From assembly GCA_019671005.1 (NCBI GenBank), contig CM033732.1, positions 46,923,392-46,987,391 on the forward strand: a stretch of DNA of 64,000 nucleotides. Reading direction: 5' to 3'. The notes beneath the pieces are model-generated. The model saw only the letters and a program-made list of their open reading frames with translations, made no database searches and was not told the DNA's origin. Position numbers and translations under genes: made by a program. The first letter of the stretch is position 1, and every line of letters starts with the position of its first letter. Shown piece after piece: positions 24,459-35,800 of the stretch. The stretch is from Hibiscus mutabilis. Taxonomy: Eukaryota > Streptophyta > Magnoliopsida > Malvales > Malvaceae.

Positions 24459-24692
24459 CTAAAATTTACCTGGAGGAAACAGGTGCGAAAACTGTTTTAC
24501 CATATCTGACTTGCGTTCCCACGTGACCTCCTTAACACCACGGTGCTTCCACAACACCTTAACCAGCTCGACTGTTTTTCCACACAGCACCTTACTGCTG
24601 GTATCAAGAATTTCTACTGGTTCTTCGTCGTAAAATAGGTCTGGTCTCAACTCGATGTCTTCCACTGGCATAACATGCGATGGATCCGACAT
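24459..24692 (-). pseudogene. Integrase-linked chromodomain remnant
   Basis: The frame contains EEPVEILDTSSKVL, LVKVLWKHRGVKEVTWE and a final SHLF. This is the chromodomain pattern at the end of Tekay/Del chromovirus integrases, which guides insertion towards heterochromatin marks. It lies next to the 3' LTR and identifies the lineage. It is separated from the integrase core by a shift and a stop. Confidence 0.88.
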
Positions 24693-24816
24693 ATACCTTC
24701 ACAACACCGAAACGTGGAACACATCATGAATCTTTCCCAACTCTGGAGGTAACCTCAAACGGTACGCAACAGGACCTACACGCTTGAAAACCTCATATAG
24801 TCCAATGAACCTCGGG

Positions 24817-25626
24817 CTAAGCTTCCCTTTTCGCCCGAAACAACACCTTTTTCCAGGGCGACACTTTCAAAAACACTTTATCACCGGCATCGTACTCTAT
24901 ATCCCTACGCTTCAAATCCGTATAGGATTTCTGGCGATCTGCAGTCGCTTTTAAGCGCTCACATATCAACTTTACCTTTTGGGTCGTGCCTTTCAAGACA
25001 TTGGGCATAGACACAAACTTTTCCCCCGCTTCTGCCCAACACACAGGCGTGTGACACTTCCGGCCATACAACGCCTCATAAGGGGCCATCTGTATGCTAA
25101 CATGATAACTGTTATTGTGAGCAAACTCCACTAATGGCAACTGCTTCTTCCATGTTCCCTGATACTCAATAACACAATACCTTAGCATATCCTCGAGAAC
25201 CTGAATCATGCGCTCCGACTGGTCATCCGAATAAGGATGGTACGAGGTACTGAAACTCAACCGGGTTCCTAAATCACAATGTAACTTTATCCAAAACCTT
25301 GTGGTGAACCACAGATCCCTACCCAAAACTATATATTTGGGCACCCCATGCAAACGCACTATCTCAGAGATGTACAGCTCAGCCAACTTGTCCAAAGTAT
25401 ACGTAGTATGCACATGCACAAAATGCGCACACTTCGTAAACCGATCCACAATCACCCAAATGAAATCCTTTTTGGGCGGCGTTAAGTACAGCCCAGACAC
25501 AAAATCCATGGTGATTCTTTTCCACTTCCATTCCGGTATCCTCAACGGTTGCAACAACCCGGAGGGAAACTGATGCTCAGCCTTTACCCGCTGACAAACC
25601 ATACACCATGCAACGAAATCAGCCAC
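24817..25626 (-). pseudogene. Integrase core remnant of the nested chromovirus
   Basis: The block shows the Cys pair of the zinc finger (CMVCQ), the first catalytic Asp in TMDFVSGL and the Glu in QSERMIQ. The second catalytic Asp lies in a motif normally read as SDRD; here it is LGRD, so the catalytic residue is replaced by Gly. The C-terminal part includes YDAGDKVFLKVSPWK. The stop at 24814-24816 cuts it from the chromodomain. Confidence 0.9.
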
Positions 25627-25644
25627 ATCCCTCTTCAGTCCAAC

Positions 25645-26334
25645 CTAATAGTACCCCGCCTTCAACCCTCGATACATCTTAGTACTATCGGGATGCATAA
25701 AAAAAGGACTTGTGTGTGCCTCAGTCAAAATAGTACGCATCAACTCTTCATCTTCAGGTACCACTATTCGACCTTTGAAACACAACACCCCATCATCGTT
25801 GAAATAAAAATCTGTAGGATTTCCATCCCTAATATCTTCCACATGAGATACCAAGCTCCAATCATACGACTGCTTCTCCTTAATCATCTGCGACAAGGAC
25901 AGCTTCACTTGCAACTCGGCCAACAATCCCCCCTCATTCGTCACACTCAACCTAGCAAACATGGCTCTCAGCTCTACAGCCGCTTTCCTGCTCAAAGCAT
26001 CTGCCACAACATTGGCTTTCCCTGGATGATACTCAATGGTCAGATCATAATCTTTAAGCAACTCCAACCATCTATGTTGCCTAAGATTCAACTCCTTCTG
26101 TGACATCGGGTATTTCAAACTCTTATGGTCTGTATAAACCACACACTTCTCCTCATAGAGGTAATGCCTCCAAATCTTCAAGGCAAACACAATCGTTGCA
26201 AGCTCAAGATCGTGAGTAGGGTAGTTACGTTCATGCACTTTCAATTGCCTAGATGCATACGCCACTACCTTACCCTCCTGCATCAACACACAACCAAGCC
26301 CAACATACGACGCATCACTAAAAATAACGAACAC
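25645..26334 (-). pseudogene. RNase H and integrase zinc-finger remnant of the nested chromovirus
   Basis: The frame reads SDASYVGLGCVL, ASRQLK, TDHKSLKY and ADALSRK, the Ty3-type RNase H pattern. It is followed by the start of the integrase HHCC finger (EAHTSPFFMHPDSTK). It ends at a stop just before the CMVCQ half of the finger, which lies in the next frame. Confidence 0.9.
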
Positions 26335-27099
26335 ATTTACCGATTCTGGTTAAACCAAGACCGGAGCTCGCGTCAAAGCTTCCTTCAACATTTCAAAAGC
26401 TCGCTATCTATCCTCCGTCCACTCAAATCGAACATTCTTCTACAACAACTTTGGTAACGGAGCCGCCAAACTGGAGAACCCTTCCACAAACCTCCGGTAG
26501 TAACCCGCCAAACCAATGAAACTCCTAACCTCTGTCACAGACTTGGGCTCCATCTAACTCATTACAGCCTCAACCTTATGCGGATCAACAAGAATTCCTT
26601 CGGCAGACACCATATGCCCAAGAAACACCACCTCCTTAAGCTAAAACTCACATTTGCTTAACTTAGTATAAAACTGATTAGCCAACAGCGTCTGAAGCAC
26701 AATTCTCAAATATTTATCATGATCCTCTTCGGTACGTGAGTACACAATGATATCATCGATGAACACAACCACAAACTGATCCAAAAACTCATGAAACACA
26801 CGGTTCATCATGTCCATAAAAGCAGCTGGAGCATTGGTCAAACTAAACGACATCACAAGAAACTCGTAATGCCCGTACCTCATACAAAAAGCTATTTTGG
26901 GTACATCCACCTCCTTCACCTTTAACTGGTAGTACCCTGACCTCAAATCTATCTTAAAAAATAGCAAGGCTCCCCTAAACTGATCAAACAGGTCATCTAT
27001 CCGCGGTAAGGGATACTTGTTCTTTATTGTCAACATATTCAGCTGCCGATAATCTATAGGCATCCGCAACGTACCATCTTTCTTCTTAACAAACAACAC
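26335..27099 (-). pseudogene. Reverse transcriptase remnant of the nested chromovirus
   Basis: The readable part is 26641-27099: LFVKKKDGTLRM, DYRQLN, FFKIDLRSGYYQ and the catalytic block FIDDIIVYS. In-frame stops then break the thumb and connection part down to 26335. The catalytic Asp pair is retained, but the reading frame is not. Confidence 0.9.
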
Positions 27100-27108
27100 C
27101 GGCGCTCC

Positions 27109-27786
27109 CTACGGTAAAATACTGGGTCTAATGAACCCACGATCAAGCAACTCCTGCAACTGCATTTTCAGCTCTTTCAATTCTTTCGGAGCCATATGAT
27201 ACAGAGTAATGGATACATGTACTGTACCTGCAAAGACCTCGATGCCAAACTCTACCTCACGATCAGGTGGCAACCCTGGTAATTTCTCCGGAAAAAGACT
27301 CGAAAACTCACATATGGTGTGAACATCCTGTACCCTCAACTCCTTCGATCCAGGATTCATAACATAGGGCAAATAAGCATGACATCCTGAATCCAACATT
27401 CGACTTGCTTCCAAAGCCGAAACAACACTAGACAAAAACTTGGCATTCTCGCCAACAACCACTACCTCATAATCATCCGACAACCTCAAAGATATCCGTT
27501 TGGTCTCAAAATCCACCACAGCCCGATGTTCGGTCAACCAATCCATACCCAAAATCACATCCAAACCATAGAATGGTAACTCTATCAAGTCTACGGCAAA
27601 CACATGTCCTTGGACCATCAGCGGACACCTACGATACAACCTCCTAACCATGACTGTCTCCCCAAGAAAACTAGTCACTATAACACCCGCATTGAGAATT
27701 TTGACAGATATATCAAGCAACTCGGCATGCTCACTCAAAATGTATGAATGAGTAAAACCAGAATCAACCAACGAATATAACGACAA
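27109..27786 (-). pseudogene. Aspartic protease and linker remnant of the nested chromovirus
   Basis: The frame opens with the active-site block SLVDSGFTHSYI and continues through DVILGMDWL, a signature of Ty3 proteases, to the region before reverse transcriptase (LDRGFIRPS). A stop at 27106-27108 and the loss of the following residues separate it from the polymerase frame. Confidence 0.88.
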
Positions 27787-27924
27787 AGACTGTAGGGTAA
27801 AAGTACCTACAATTACATCAGTGTCATTGCGACCCTCACGGTGCGCATATACCCTAGCTGGTCCACCTCTTTCAGGGTGGATAGCAACAGTATAAGCTAC
27901 AGTACTCTGTCTACCATCTCGACG

Positions 27925-29090
27925 CTAAAACGGTCTGCGGCCACGACCACGACCACGTTGCATAGTAACAACAGGTGTAGCACCCTGCCCACCTTGGGCC
28001 AACAATGGACAATCACGCATCTGATGGTCGCATGACCCATAATTCCAACAAGCATTAGCCACCACAGGCACAGGTGCTTGAACCTCCCTGGCCAAACGTA
28101 GGCAATCTCGCCTCAAATGATCTCGGGATCCACAAACCCAACAAGTGCTAAACGGTGCTCTAACCTAGGCACCTTGCTTCTGGACTCCACGTCCCACAAC
28201 ACCTCCGCCATGCTTTGGCTCTAGGCGAAACCTCATGTCACGATATATTTTGGCATGACCACCGCTATAACTCGAATCAACAGCTCTCTTACCCGAGCTA
28301 GAACCTCGCAATCCAGATGCCAAGCCCAAATTTTGCTCTACATCCTTAGCTCGCGAAACCAACACATCAAAGTCGGTGTAATCAGCAGCAAGCATGTATG
28401 TGTTAATATCTTGTACAAGCCCATATAAAAAACGATCACATCGAGTACGCTCATCAGGAACCAACTTAAGTGCATACTGACTCAACCTCACGAACTGCAC
28501 CTCGTACTCCGTAACAGACATACTGCCCTGCACCAAAGCCGTAAACTTACGCTTCTTCTCGTCATGATATCAGACTCCCAAAAACTTTTTCTGGAAAATT
28601 TCACAGAAGAACTCCTAGGTCACATCATCTGTTGCCATACCGTATATCGTGGTAGTCCACCATGTATAAGCATCACCCTGCAGTAGGAAAATAGCATTAC
28701 CCAGCTTACGAGCATCGGTGCATCCCATCTGGCCAGTATCCTCTCAGTACTGGCCAACCAACCCTCAGAAGCCTTAGGCGACAAACCTCAGAACTCAACT
28801 CTGCCCAAACTACGTAGACGCTCAAGCGGCAAACCTAGCCCCTCAACTGGTGGTGCTGGCACACGAACACCCGTAACTGCTGCCTGAAACACACCGATCA
28901 TGGCCTGTATCAGCGATGCCATATCACCCACCCCTGGCACAGCTAGCGCATATGGTACTTGTTTCACTCCATCAGGTGGATTCGGTGGGGGCAGTGGCAA
29001 CCCTTCAGGAGGTACAACTTCTCATTCATCATCCTGCCCATCGGCAGCAGCAATCGCACTAGATCGCAACTCTCTCCTCGGTCCCATCGT
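27925..29090 (-). pseudogene. Gag remnant of the nested chromovirus
   Basis: Fragments in several frames cover a Pro-rich N-terminal part (28788-29000), a capsid part with SVTEYEVQFVRLSQYA (28165-28536) and two CCHC knuckles near 28020-28150. The first knuckle, CWVCGSRDHLRRDC, is intact. In the second the second Cys is replaced by Tyr (CWNYGSCDH). Stops and shifts separate the fragments. Gag would form the particle shell and bind RNA. Confidence 0.85.
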
Positions 29091-29351
29091 GTTAAAATAT
29101 ATCTAGGGCATGATAATCATTTCAAAATAAAATAGTCAGGCCAGCCTCAAGCAAGGATCCAAGACTTTCATTTCAAAAATCAAAACTTTCCAAACTATAA
29201 TAATAAGGCAATAGATACCCCAAAACATCCCAACATAGCATACAACAACCAATATTCATATATCAATCACCGTACATACAATAATCATCGTACACATCAT
29301 ACAATAGAGCATAACTCACGAAAACAACACAACAACCTCCCAAATGAACAA

Positions 29352-29373
29352 ACTTGGCTCTGATACCACCAAA
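29352..29373 (-). other. Primer-binding site of the nested chromovirus
   Basis: The minus strand reads TGGTATCAGAGCCAAG just after the LTR. This is the usual complement to the 3' end of plant initiator methionine tRNA. Confidence 0.9.
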
Positions 29374-32300
29374 TATAATCCCCTTAACCCAACCTAGACG
29401 CCCAACCGAACCAAAAAGGCTATATTAGGTTTACCGTAGCAAACCGAGGAGATACAACCAAACCCGGTCCATTTTTTTTTCTTTTTGTCTTATCTAGATG
29501 CCAATTATTAATCCTACATGTTCATACATACATCAGGTGCGACCTCAACTCAATCGGGCATCAATTTGACATCCAATTGATCACATTTGTAATTTAGGGA
29601 CCAAATTGCAAATAAAAAGAATTTCAGGATTAAAGCTCATTTTTAAGTTACCTATCTTTAATTAGTCAGGTTCCAAACTTCCATCTCAAATTTTAGCTTA
29701 AACCAATTATTCTACCATATATAATAGCTTCGACAATAATTAGGGACGAAAATGTAAAGAAAACAAAACTGCCCAAAGTGACATAAACAAGAAAAACGGC
29801 CATCCGTATCGAAACAGGTAAGCCCATACCAATACGGTTTGAAACACATCATTTCGATACACCATCAAGTCGTTGTGATACACCAACTGAAATACTGAAC
29901 TTTTAAAATATTTTAAACAGTACCGATATGGTTCCTTAGGTGTTTCGATACGCGGGTTCGAGTTACAAAAGTGAATTGCAGAGGCTAAAACTCGTATCAA
30001 AACGCCCATCCCCGTATCGGTACGCCAAGTCAAATTTTCCTAGGCGTATCGAAGCGCACCAGACCCGTACCGATCCCACAAGCTTGAAATTGCCTAGCCG
30101 TACCGATACGGTCCCCTGCGTATCGGTACGTCTGGGCTTGTAATGTCACATTTAGCTGATTTTTCATCCCGAAAGCATACTCAAACCACTCCAACATGCT
30201 TTAAACACATTACTAACATGTCAAACATATTTCATGCCAACTAGCATCACCTATCTAACAACACAACGATGACTTATCATCAAAGAGGAAATCTATAGGC
30301 ATGCTTCATATATGCATCCAACCAACATATCAAAAAGGTAAATCATCATCAAAAACAATCCTTAAAGGCCATTTACAACCCAAGAGCAATTAAAGAAACA
30401 TTCTCAAACAGGGAGTTCCACAAAACATCTCCCAAAACACAACAAGTACCTCATTGCCATTATTCACTATAGTCTAAACCAAAACATACTTTGGTATAAA
30501 GTCTTGCCAAGATCCCCTTACTTCTAGCTGTCTTCTAAGACCTCAATTATCTGCATTGATGGACAACGAGAGCGTAAGCACACAAGGCTTAGTGAGGAGT
30601 GCTAAAAAACAAACACCATCAATGCATTTAAAACCATTTACATAACATCATTCTTTAAAACATCATCATGCCCCTTTTTAAACATGCACTTTATATCATT
30701 TAAACCAACATATTAACCCATATGCTACATGTATCATTATTCAACAACAAGTCACATTGCTAACCCTCTACTTAAGCCTTCCCATGCATTACTACCAAAT
30801 GCAAAGCTTAAGGAGAAACATGTATAAACCACATTATACAACATATACATTCCAATAATACATTAATAATTATATTGGCTTTCAAGTGATCGTTAACAAG
30901 TTCAATAACAAAAGAGTTCATCAGATACACGAATTCAACAAGTGTTAACCCAACACTTCAAGCCATCTCAACCAGAATAGCGATACAATCACAATCGCGG
31001 TACATTAACAACCAGGTACAATAAGAACAGGGTACCATAACAACCCACGGGGACACCCACCCCAATCATCGGTTAGATGCTTAATCCACTAACGGGAGTA
31101 TTCGTACTATTTAACCCCTCTACCGTTAGGGTACTTGGATGGAGTACTCGGTACGTCGTATAAACCCCTCAACATCCAAGGCGACTTATTTACAGTGCAC
31201 TCAATCCTATGACCGGCCAACTATATCCGATAACAATTTTAAAACCACAACATTTGCCAATATAATTAACCAAATAACATTTACCTCACTATTTTTAACA
31301 AGCATTAAACCATACCATTTATCTAAAGCAACAACCATACTTTAAAACACAAGTATAAACCATACTTACAAGAATCACTTACCATGTGCATCCTTCAGCA
31401 AAACATGCTTAAAAACAGTATATCAAATATTTTAAAACATGCTTAAACAATAGGTGACATGTAAAATAAAACAAGTGCATAAAACCATTTCAAACTAGCA
31501 CAACCGAGAGAGAAAACCACTTTATACTTACTTTTGAGTCTAGGTAAGCATTTCAATCTCTACCTTATCTCCCAAACTCTGTTCCCAAAACATCAAAACG
31601 CTTTAAACTACGTTTTCACTCACCGATACGTGAAACCTTGATTCACCGACGCAAAATCAAGAATCTGAAACCTCCAACGCTTCTCCAATAACTTCCGAAT
31701 CAACCTCCCCTATTTTTACCACAAAACAACATAGGATTAATGCATTATAATGCATTCTAAACACATCAGCTACAATCCTACTCGGATTCCCACAAAACCT
31801 TCACAATTAACCATCCACAACAACCGAAAACATAACCAAAACACTTCGATTCACAACCCAGCCAACAAATATCAATCTAACATCACTTTCAACATCAAAA
31901 CACATCTAAAAACATATTCAAAACAACCTACCACCTCCAGCAACCTTACAACAATATAAACACCACAAAACTTCAAAACTAACAACCTAAACAAGTAGAG
32001 ATTCTTAAGTTTCGGGATTCCATTGATAAAAATCACTTATCAACATTATTAAACATCCAAAATATGAATCAAAGCAACCTCACTTACTGGAAATCATATC
32101 CAATTCGCAAATCAACTCATTTTCCCCAAATAACTCAATTAAATATTGGAAAATCATCAAAATCAGATTAGAAAACACAAAAACAAGGATCAAATGCTTG
32201 GGTATTTTAATAAAAAACCATACAATAGAGGAGATCTCAGACCTTACCCCTATTGTGAAGTTTCTCCCTCAATTGATTTGTGAAAAGCTAAGAAAACACA

Positions 32301-32603
32301 AAATTATTGTAAGATTTTGTATAAACAATCTTTATAAAACAATTTGATATAATAAAATCAAGTTAGAAACCACCTCACCTCTAGAAATTTGATGAAAGCT
32401 GAGTGTTTGGCCGAGGAGAGAATGGAGAAAAAAAGTTGAGAGAAAATGACGTGATTTTTGTTTTGAAAAGATAACTAACTTTTTAACAAAATCCTCTTTA
32501 ATTATTAATTAAACCACATGATAAAATAAGTCAAATCAATGGAGAAATCATCAGAAACCAATTGGTAAAATAGCTCCTTAAAGATTCTAAGTATTTGACC
32601 CTT
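29374..32603 (-). repeat. 5' LTR of the nested chromovirus, truncated
   Basis: It matches the other LTR from the inner edge (tataatcccc) to gtatttgaccctt at 32603, then stops abruptly. The outer 262 bp seen at 24169-24430 are absent. The sequence beyond (aactttatacctaatgcatg) belongs to the outer element. Confidence 0.9.
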
Positions 32604-33872
32604 AACTTTATACCTAATGCATGTTTAATGCATGATAACTCGTATGATTGTATGATGTATGCACTTGATGCCAAATAATTTTAATGGATGTGTAAATGAC
32701 TTTTTTGCCCCTCAAAGGGATGCCCCTGACTTCATGTTGGTTGAATTTAGTTCTTGATCTTTTTTTTCGCGGAGATATCCCAATCTTCATTGGCTCTAAT
32801 CATTTTCCTATATCTTTTCGGGTATATGCCCCAAAATTATTTTCATTGAACTTCGTCTGAAATGAAGCGAATTTGAAGCTTGAAGTATGTTTTTGCCTTT
32901 TCTTGAAGGATGAATATGTTGCCCCCTAGTAGGACCTGGAAATGCCCCTAGACATAGGTCCTTGTAGAGGCATAGTGTCTGTATGAACGCGAAGGTCATT
33001 CTCAAAAATGCCTTTGGACCAAGCTCTTGCATAAGCTCGGTAAAGTGCTAGATCGGTCAACTTTCACTTTATCTGATATTGCTGGCACGAGGCATCACAG
33101 GGGACCGGTTTCAAAATTGTGAATGTATGCATGTAAATGCAAGTTGCATGCCCTAGATGCGGATGTACTAATTCAAAAATGGTTTCCGCGGCTCAACTTC
33201 CGAACTCACGGGATTTATTCGCAACTTTGAATGTTGCATTAGATATCTAGAGTACTAGACTTTCTCCCGATAGTGATTTTTTTTTAAATCAGGAACCAGT
33301 CGGGAATCAGTACTTCATGCCGGTGAAATACAAAAATTAAAATAATGTTGTCATGCAATCAATGCAAAATGAGTGAATTTAATATGATGCGATCAAAACA
33401 AGGAAATAAGGTCAGCTCGAATAAAAATGATCAAATTAAATAAAAATAAAAAGTAAAAAATTGTACATAAAAAACAAATAAAAGACACCAAAGCCCTAAA
33501 AGGGTGGCCGCTAAACGGGCAGAGTTTCGCACGGCTTTAAATGGTGGCTTCAACGGCTCACTATATATGGTTCGGATCTAAAGGAAAGGGTACCTGAACT
33601 GTCGTGAGGACATCGATTCAGGGGAATACGACCCTTATACCATACGAGAGTTAAAACCCCACGGAATACAAGGACCGAATTTCAGAAGTGAATTACAACA
33701 CTATACGGAGGTGAAGACCTCACGAAGCGAAGTAATCACTCCCACTTAACAAGGTGAGGTGCTCGGGTAGAAAGCTCATGCATGAATGTCGAGGGATTAA
33801 AAATTAAACCAAATCGAATTTTCAAATTTCTTGCAAGACGACACAAAGTCAACATTGGCTTGACTCTCTTAA
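32604..33872 (-). other. Interior of the outer retrotransposon, primer-site side
   Basis: No open frame with recognised domains occurs in this interval. It contains short repeated strings such as taatgcatg and a run of Tat-lineage-like untranslated sequence. It seems to be leader sequence of the non-coding outer element. Confidence 0.6.
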
Positions 33873-33897
33873 AAATATCCCCAGCGGAGTCGTCATC
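33873..33897 (-). other. Primer-binding site of the outer retrotransposon
   Basis: Directly next to the LTR, the minus strand reads TGACGACTCCGCTGGGGATA. This is two or three changes from the TGGCGACTCCACTGGGGAC type that Tat/Ogre-lineage elements use with a tRNA primer. It is one of the two signals that orient the element. Confidence 0.72.
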
Positions 33898-34857
33898 TAT
33901 CGCAATAGGTTTTTTTCCCTCTACGAAAAAATAAATGTTTTAAAAAAATTCTTTACGGAGTCAAAGGAGACGTCACCCAGAGACCAAGATGATGCTTCCA
34001 ACAAAACACCGTAAATGTTTTAAAAATGAAAAATAAAAATGGAAATGTGGAAAATATGGATGAAAAAAATATGAGAAATGGATGGAGTCGCCACCGGCCA
34101 CTTTGGTAGGCCGGACACTGTAAAAAAATAACCAGACCATTCAAAATTTTGGGTTCGGGAGTTGGTTACGCGAGGGGAAGGATTAGCACCCCCACAACGC
34201 CCAAAATTGGTACCGCATTGATTTGGTGTTGTCTTTGCAAGAAAATAAAAAAAATCAGATTTTAATTTAAAACTTTAATCCCAAAAAACGGTCTAAGGAG
34301 AACATTTCCTTATTTACGAAAATCGAGGAGGATGACACCTGAATGAGTCAGGATGCCACTTCCTAACCAGCTATTCGAAATAAAATGGAAAATATTCCCT
34401 TAATATTAAACCGAATTTTTCATCAAAATATTTGGAATAAGATAAAATATATATAAATAATATAATATACGTATAATATTTACTATAATATCATATATAC
34501 ACAAATATATATATATAAAAACAAAAGATAGAAATAACTTTACATACATAATATAGTAAATATATAAATATAGCATACAATAGTAATAAACGTGTTAAAA
34601 CATATATTATAATATATAATAATAATATATTATAAGATAATAATGATAATAATATATACATATATATGTGAAATAATATAATATAAGAAAATAATATATA
34701 TATATATATACATAATAATGGTAATAATAATCTTCATATATAAATAAAAATATATAATATATAGTAAGAAAATAAAAAAATATATAATATTAGGATAATA
34801 TTAATAATAATAAATATATATGTATAAATGTAAAAGAACGTAACAATGTAATAGGAA

Positions 34858-34908
<51 letters not shown>

Positions 34909-35795
34909 GAAAAAGGATCGAATTGCAAAAAAAGGAAACTTTAAAAACTAACAAAGGGACGAAAATGCAAAACGATCAGAAGTTTCAGGGACCAAAGATG
35001 AAATAAAACCATGCAGCAGAGCAAAAACGAAAACACTAAAAGGACGGAGGGACTTAGTGCGCAATTTCCCCTTATTTTTCTTTTAGTATATAAGTTAAAA
35101 ATTAAAATAAATCATTCATCTGTTATTCAAACAAAAATAAATAAAGGGAGGGGGTCTCAAATTCTCTATCCGATCCGCCAGGGCAGGTTACCGTCCGCCA
35201 CCGCGGGCCGCCGTCGTCGGTGGTCGAAAATGCAAAAGGCGGTGACTTTCCGAATCTTTTGGGCGTCCCAAATCCGAATCCAAGGTCGAATTTTCGCAAA
35301 GATGCTCCTATTCGTGTAGATCTAACAAAAACCAAGGCATGTTTAAATTTTTTTATACCTTTCGAATGATTTTTTTTGTTTTGTTGTTTGCTTTGCTCGA
35401 ACGAAATGAAGCTTTCTTATATTATTTCGAACCCTTTTTTATCCTTCAAAAAATCCCCCTAAAAATTGATTTTACATGGGTTTTTATAACCCTTTTGGTA
35501 CATGTATAGGTATAAAAAATAATCAATTGGATCTGATTTTGCAGGTTTTTTTGGGCGGTGGCCCCCGCGCGTGGCCAATGATGGCTCGGGTGGCGGCCAC
35601 GTGCGGTGTGAGTGGACATTGAGGGGGTGTCGGCTTGCAACTTGTTTGGGCTAGGGTTTTATTTTTTAGGTTAAGGTTACTTAGGGGTGTTTTGGGTATT
35701 TTGTAATTTAAGGTTAATTTTGGGTTTTTGATTGGGTTGGGGCTGTTGGTTATTTTAAAGTGGACTGGGACCCGGGCAAAAAAATGGTTACTACA
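33898..35795 (-). repeat. 5' LTR of the outer retrotransposon
   Basis: It matches the 17840-19777 copy from the cgcaatagg block to ggttactaca, with scattered substitutions and small indels, including different TAA-run lengths and a shorter GC-rich part near 35555-35590. The terminal base pair is changed (TATC instead of TGTC). Confidence 0.87.
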
Positions 35796-35800
35796 ATCGT

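Larger units (their letters stand above)
20956..32603 (-). mobile_element. Nested Tekay/Del-type chromovirus (Ty3/gypsy), degenerate
   Basis: The element lies on the minus strand: 5' LTR 29374-32603, gag, protease, reverse transcriptase, RNase H, integrase, chromodomain, then 3' LTR 20956-24430. The primer-binding site matches initiator tRNA-Met and the purine tract is intact. Every coding part contains stops or shifts, so it cannot move by itself. The 5' LTR lacks its outer 262 bp compared with the 3' LTR, and no target duplication can be read. It interrupts the interior of the outer element and is therefore younger than that insertion. Confidence 0.92.
17840..35795 (-). mobile_element. Large non-coding LTR retrotransposon (Tat/Ogre-like signals) with nested chromovirus
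   Basis: Two 1.9-kb LTRs (17840-19777 and 33898-35795) enclose the unit. Both outer flanks carry atcgt (17835-17839 and 35796-35800), an exact 5-bp target duplication. Read on the minus strand, the LTR begins TGTAGTAACC and ends in ..GACA (..GATA in the other copy). A primer-binding site follows the 33898 end and a purine tract precedes the 19777 end, which fixes the strand. Without the nested element the interior is only about 2.5 kb and has no gag or pol, so this is a non-autonomous derivative. The lineage call rests on the primer-binding site and LTR blocks, and is an inference. Confidence 0.88.

Noticed and set aside
25549..26457. Plus-strand open frames of 184 and 110 codons
   Set aside because: They are shadows opposite the RNase H and integrase part of the minus-strand chromovirus.
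29352..29373. tRNA gene fragment
   Set aside because: The match to initiator tRNA is limited to the primer-binding site next to the LTR.
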